In this document: positions 6,156-6,570 of the stretch, in pieces | How the letters are laid out: each line of letters begins with the position of its first letter | Position numbering within the stretch: position 1 is the stretch's first letter | Source of the DNA: Propionibacterium sp. | Lineage (GTDB): Bacteria > Actinomycetota > Actinomycetes > Propionibacteriales > Propionibacteriaceae | Reading direction: 5' to 3' | Assembly: GCA_012514785.1 (NCBI GenBank) | Contig: JAAYZP010000410.1 | Coordinates: forward strand, 1 to 6,570 | DNA length: 6,570 bases | Program-made: the position numbers and the translations under genes | Notes under the pieces: generated by a model | The model's database searches: none | Told to the model about the DNA's origin: nothing | Seen by the model: the letters and a program-made list of their open reading frames with translations, nothing else

Positions 6156-6570
6156 ATGCCTGAGTCCATCAAACCCAATCTGTTGTTCGTGTGCGTGAAG
6201 AACGGCGGCAAGTCGCAGATGGCCGCGGCCCTGGCGCGCCAGATCGGGGGCGACGCCGTCGACGTCTCATCGGCCGGCACCAAACCCGGTTCGAGCCTCA
6301 ACCAGCAGTCCATCGACTCCCTGGCGGAGGTCGGGGCCGACATGGGAGACGAAACTCCCAAGCTGTTCACCGACGAGATGCTGCGCGTGGCCACGCACGT
6401 GGTCGTCGTTGGCACCGAAGCGCAGGTCAAGCCCGTCGAGGGGATGACCGCGGAGGTACGCACGTGGGACGTCGACGAGCCCAGCTTGCGTGGTATCGAG
6501 GGTGAGGAGCGGATGCGACTCGTTCGGGAGGACATCTCCCGGCGCGTCATCGACCTGGTCCTGGAGGTGA
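6156..6570 (+). CDS. arsC: Arsenate reductase / low-molecular-weight phosphatase family (3' end at window edge)
   Basis: This is a cytoplasmic enzyme of the low-molecular-weight tyrosine phosphatase fold. Actinobacterial members act on arsenate, using mycothiol and mycoredoxin to give arsenite for export. The visible 138 residues are close to full length for the family, and no in-frame stop occurs before base 6570. The phosphate loop is C13-VKNGG-K19-S20 in LLFVCVKNGGKSQMAAALAR. The place of the usual loop Arg is taken by Lys. SSAGTKPGSSLNQQSI follows, and the general-acid region is WDVDEPS (104-110) near residue 107. The shared start LLFVC near residue 9 supports ATG 6156. It lies 87 bases after tnpC on the same strand, the usual cargo position in Tn554-like elements. 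An arsenite exporter and arsR might follow outside the window. A general protein phosphatase is the alternative. Confidence 0.8.
   Translation, partial: MPESIKPNLLFVCVKNGGKSQMAAALARQIGGDAVDVSSAGTKPGSSLNQQSIDSLAEVGADMGDETPKLFTDEMLRVATHVVVVGTEAQVKPVEGMTAEVRTWDVDEPSLRGIEGEERMRLVREDISRRVIDLVLEV

Noticed and set aside
1..6570. CRISPR array, tRNA, rRNA or origin
   Set aside because: No regularly spaced repeats, no cloverleaf with a proper T-loop, and no DnaA-box cluster were seen on either strand.

Overview
The window is high-GC DNA with strongly G/C-biased third codon positions. It suggests an actinobacterium, possibly of the order Micrococcales. The arsenate-reductase-like protein at the right edge has the form I associate with mycothiol-using actinobacteria. 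This placement rests on composition and protein style and has not been checked by a search.

Layout, all on the + strand. (1) Positions 1-631: the 3' end of a MalG-type inner-membrane permease gene of a sugar ABC transporter. (2) Positions 632-1098: a 467-bp gene-free stretch holding a dispersed-repeat-like hairpin and two promoter candidates. (3) Positions 1099-2387: a GT4-family glycosyltransferase gene broken by one missing base at a G run near 1650. (4) Positions 2388-2635: a gap with a perfect 10-bp inverted repeat just after the glycosyltransferase stop codon and a pair of 9-bp direct repeats. (5) Positions 2636-6068: a three-gene block of two tyrosine recombinases followed by a small HTH/coiled-coil protein. 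This is the tnpA-tnpB-tnpC arrangement of the Tn554 transposon family. The genes are tightly packed, with tnpB and tnpC overlapping as ATGA. The tnpB reading frame shifts between about 3977 and 4014, so its N-terminal zinc-binding part lies in a different frame from its catalytic part. (6) Positions 6156-6570: an arsC-like gene of the low-molecular-weight phosphatase fold, open at the window edge. It has its own promoter and operator candidate and probably opens the cargo of the transposon.

How the genes work together. TnpA and TnpB would jointly cut and join the transposon ends, each with its own catalytic tyrosine. TnpC would be the DNA-binding accessory protein. The arsC-like gene would give the element a selectable arsenic-resistance function. 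The permease and glycosyltransferase look like unrelated host genes at the left flank. The true element ends were not identified, and the right end lies outside the window.

The main surprises are the two frameshifts. Both are repaired by adding one base, and both have G runs at or near the break. They could be sequencing or assembly errors, or real decay. Other points of interest are the symmetric 2395-2425 repeat at the probable left junction and the C-X5-K (not C-X5-R) phosphate loop of the ArsC-like protein.
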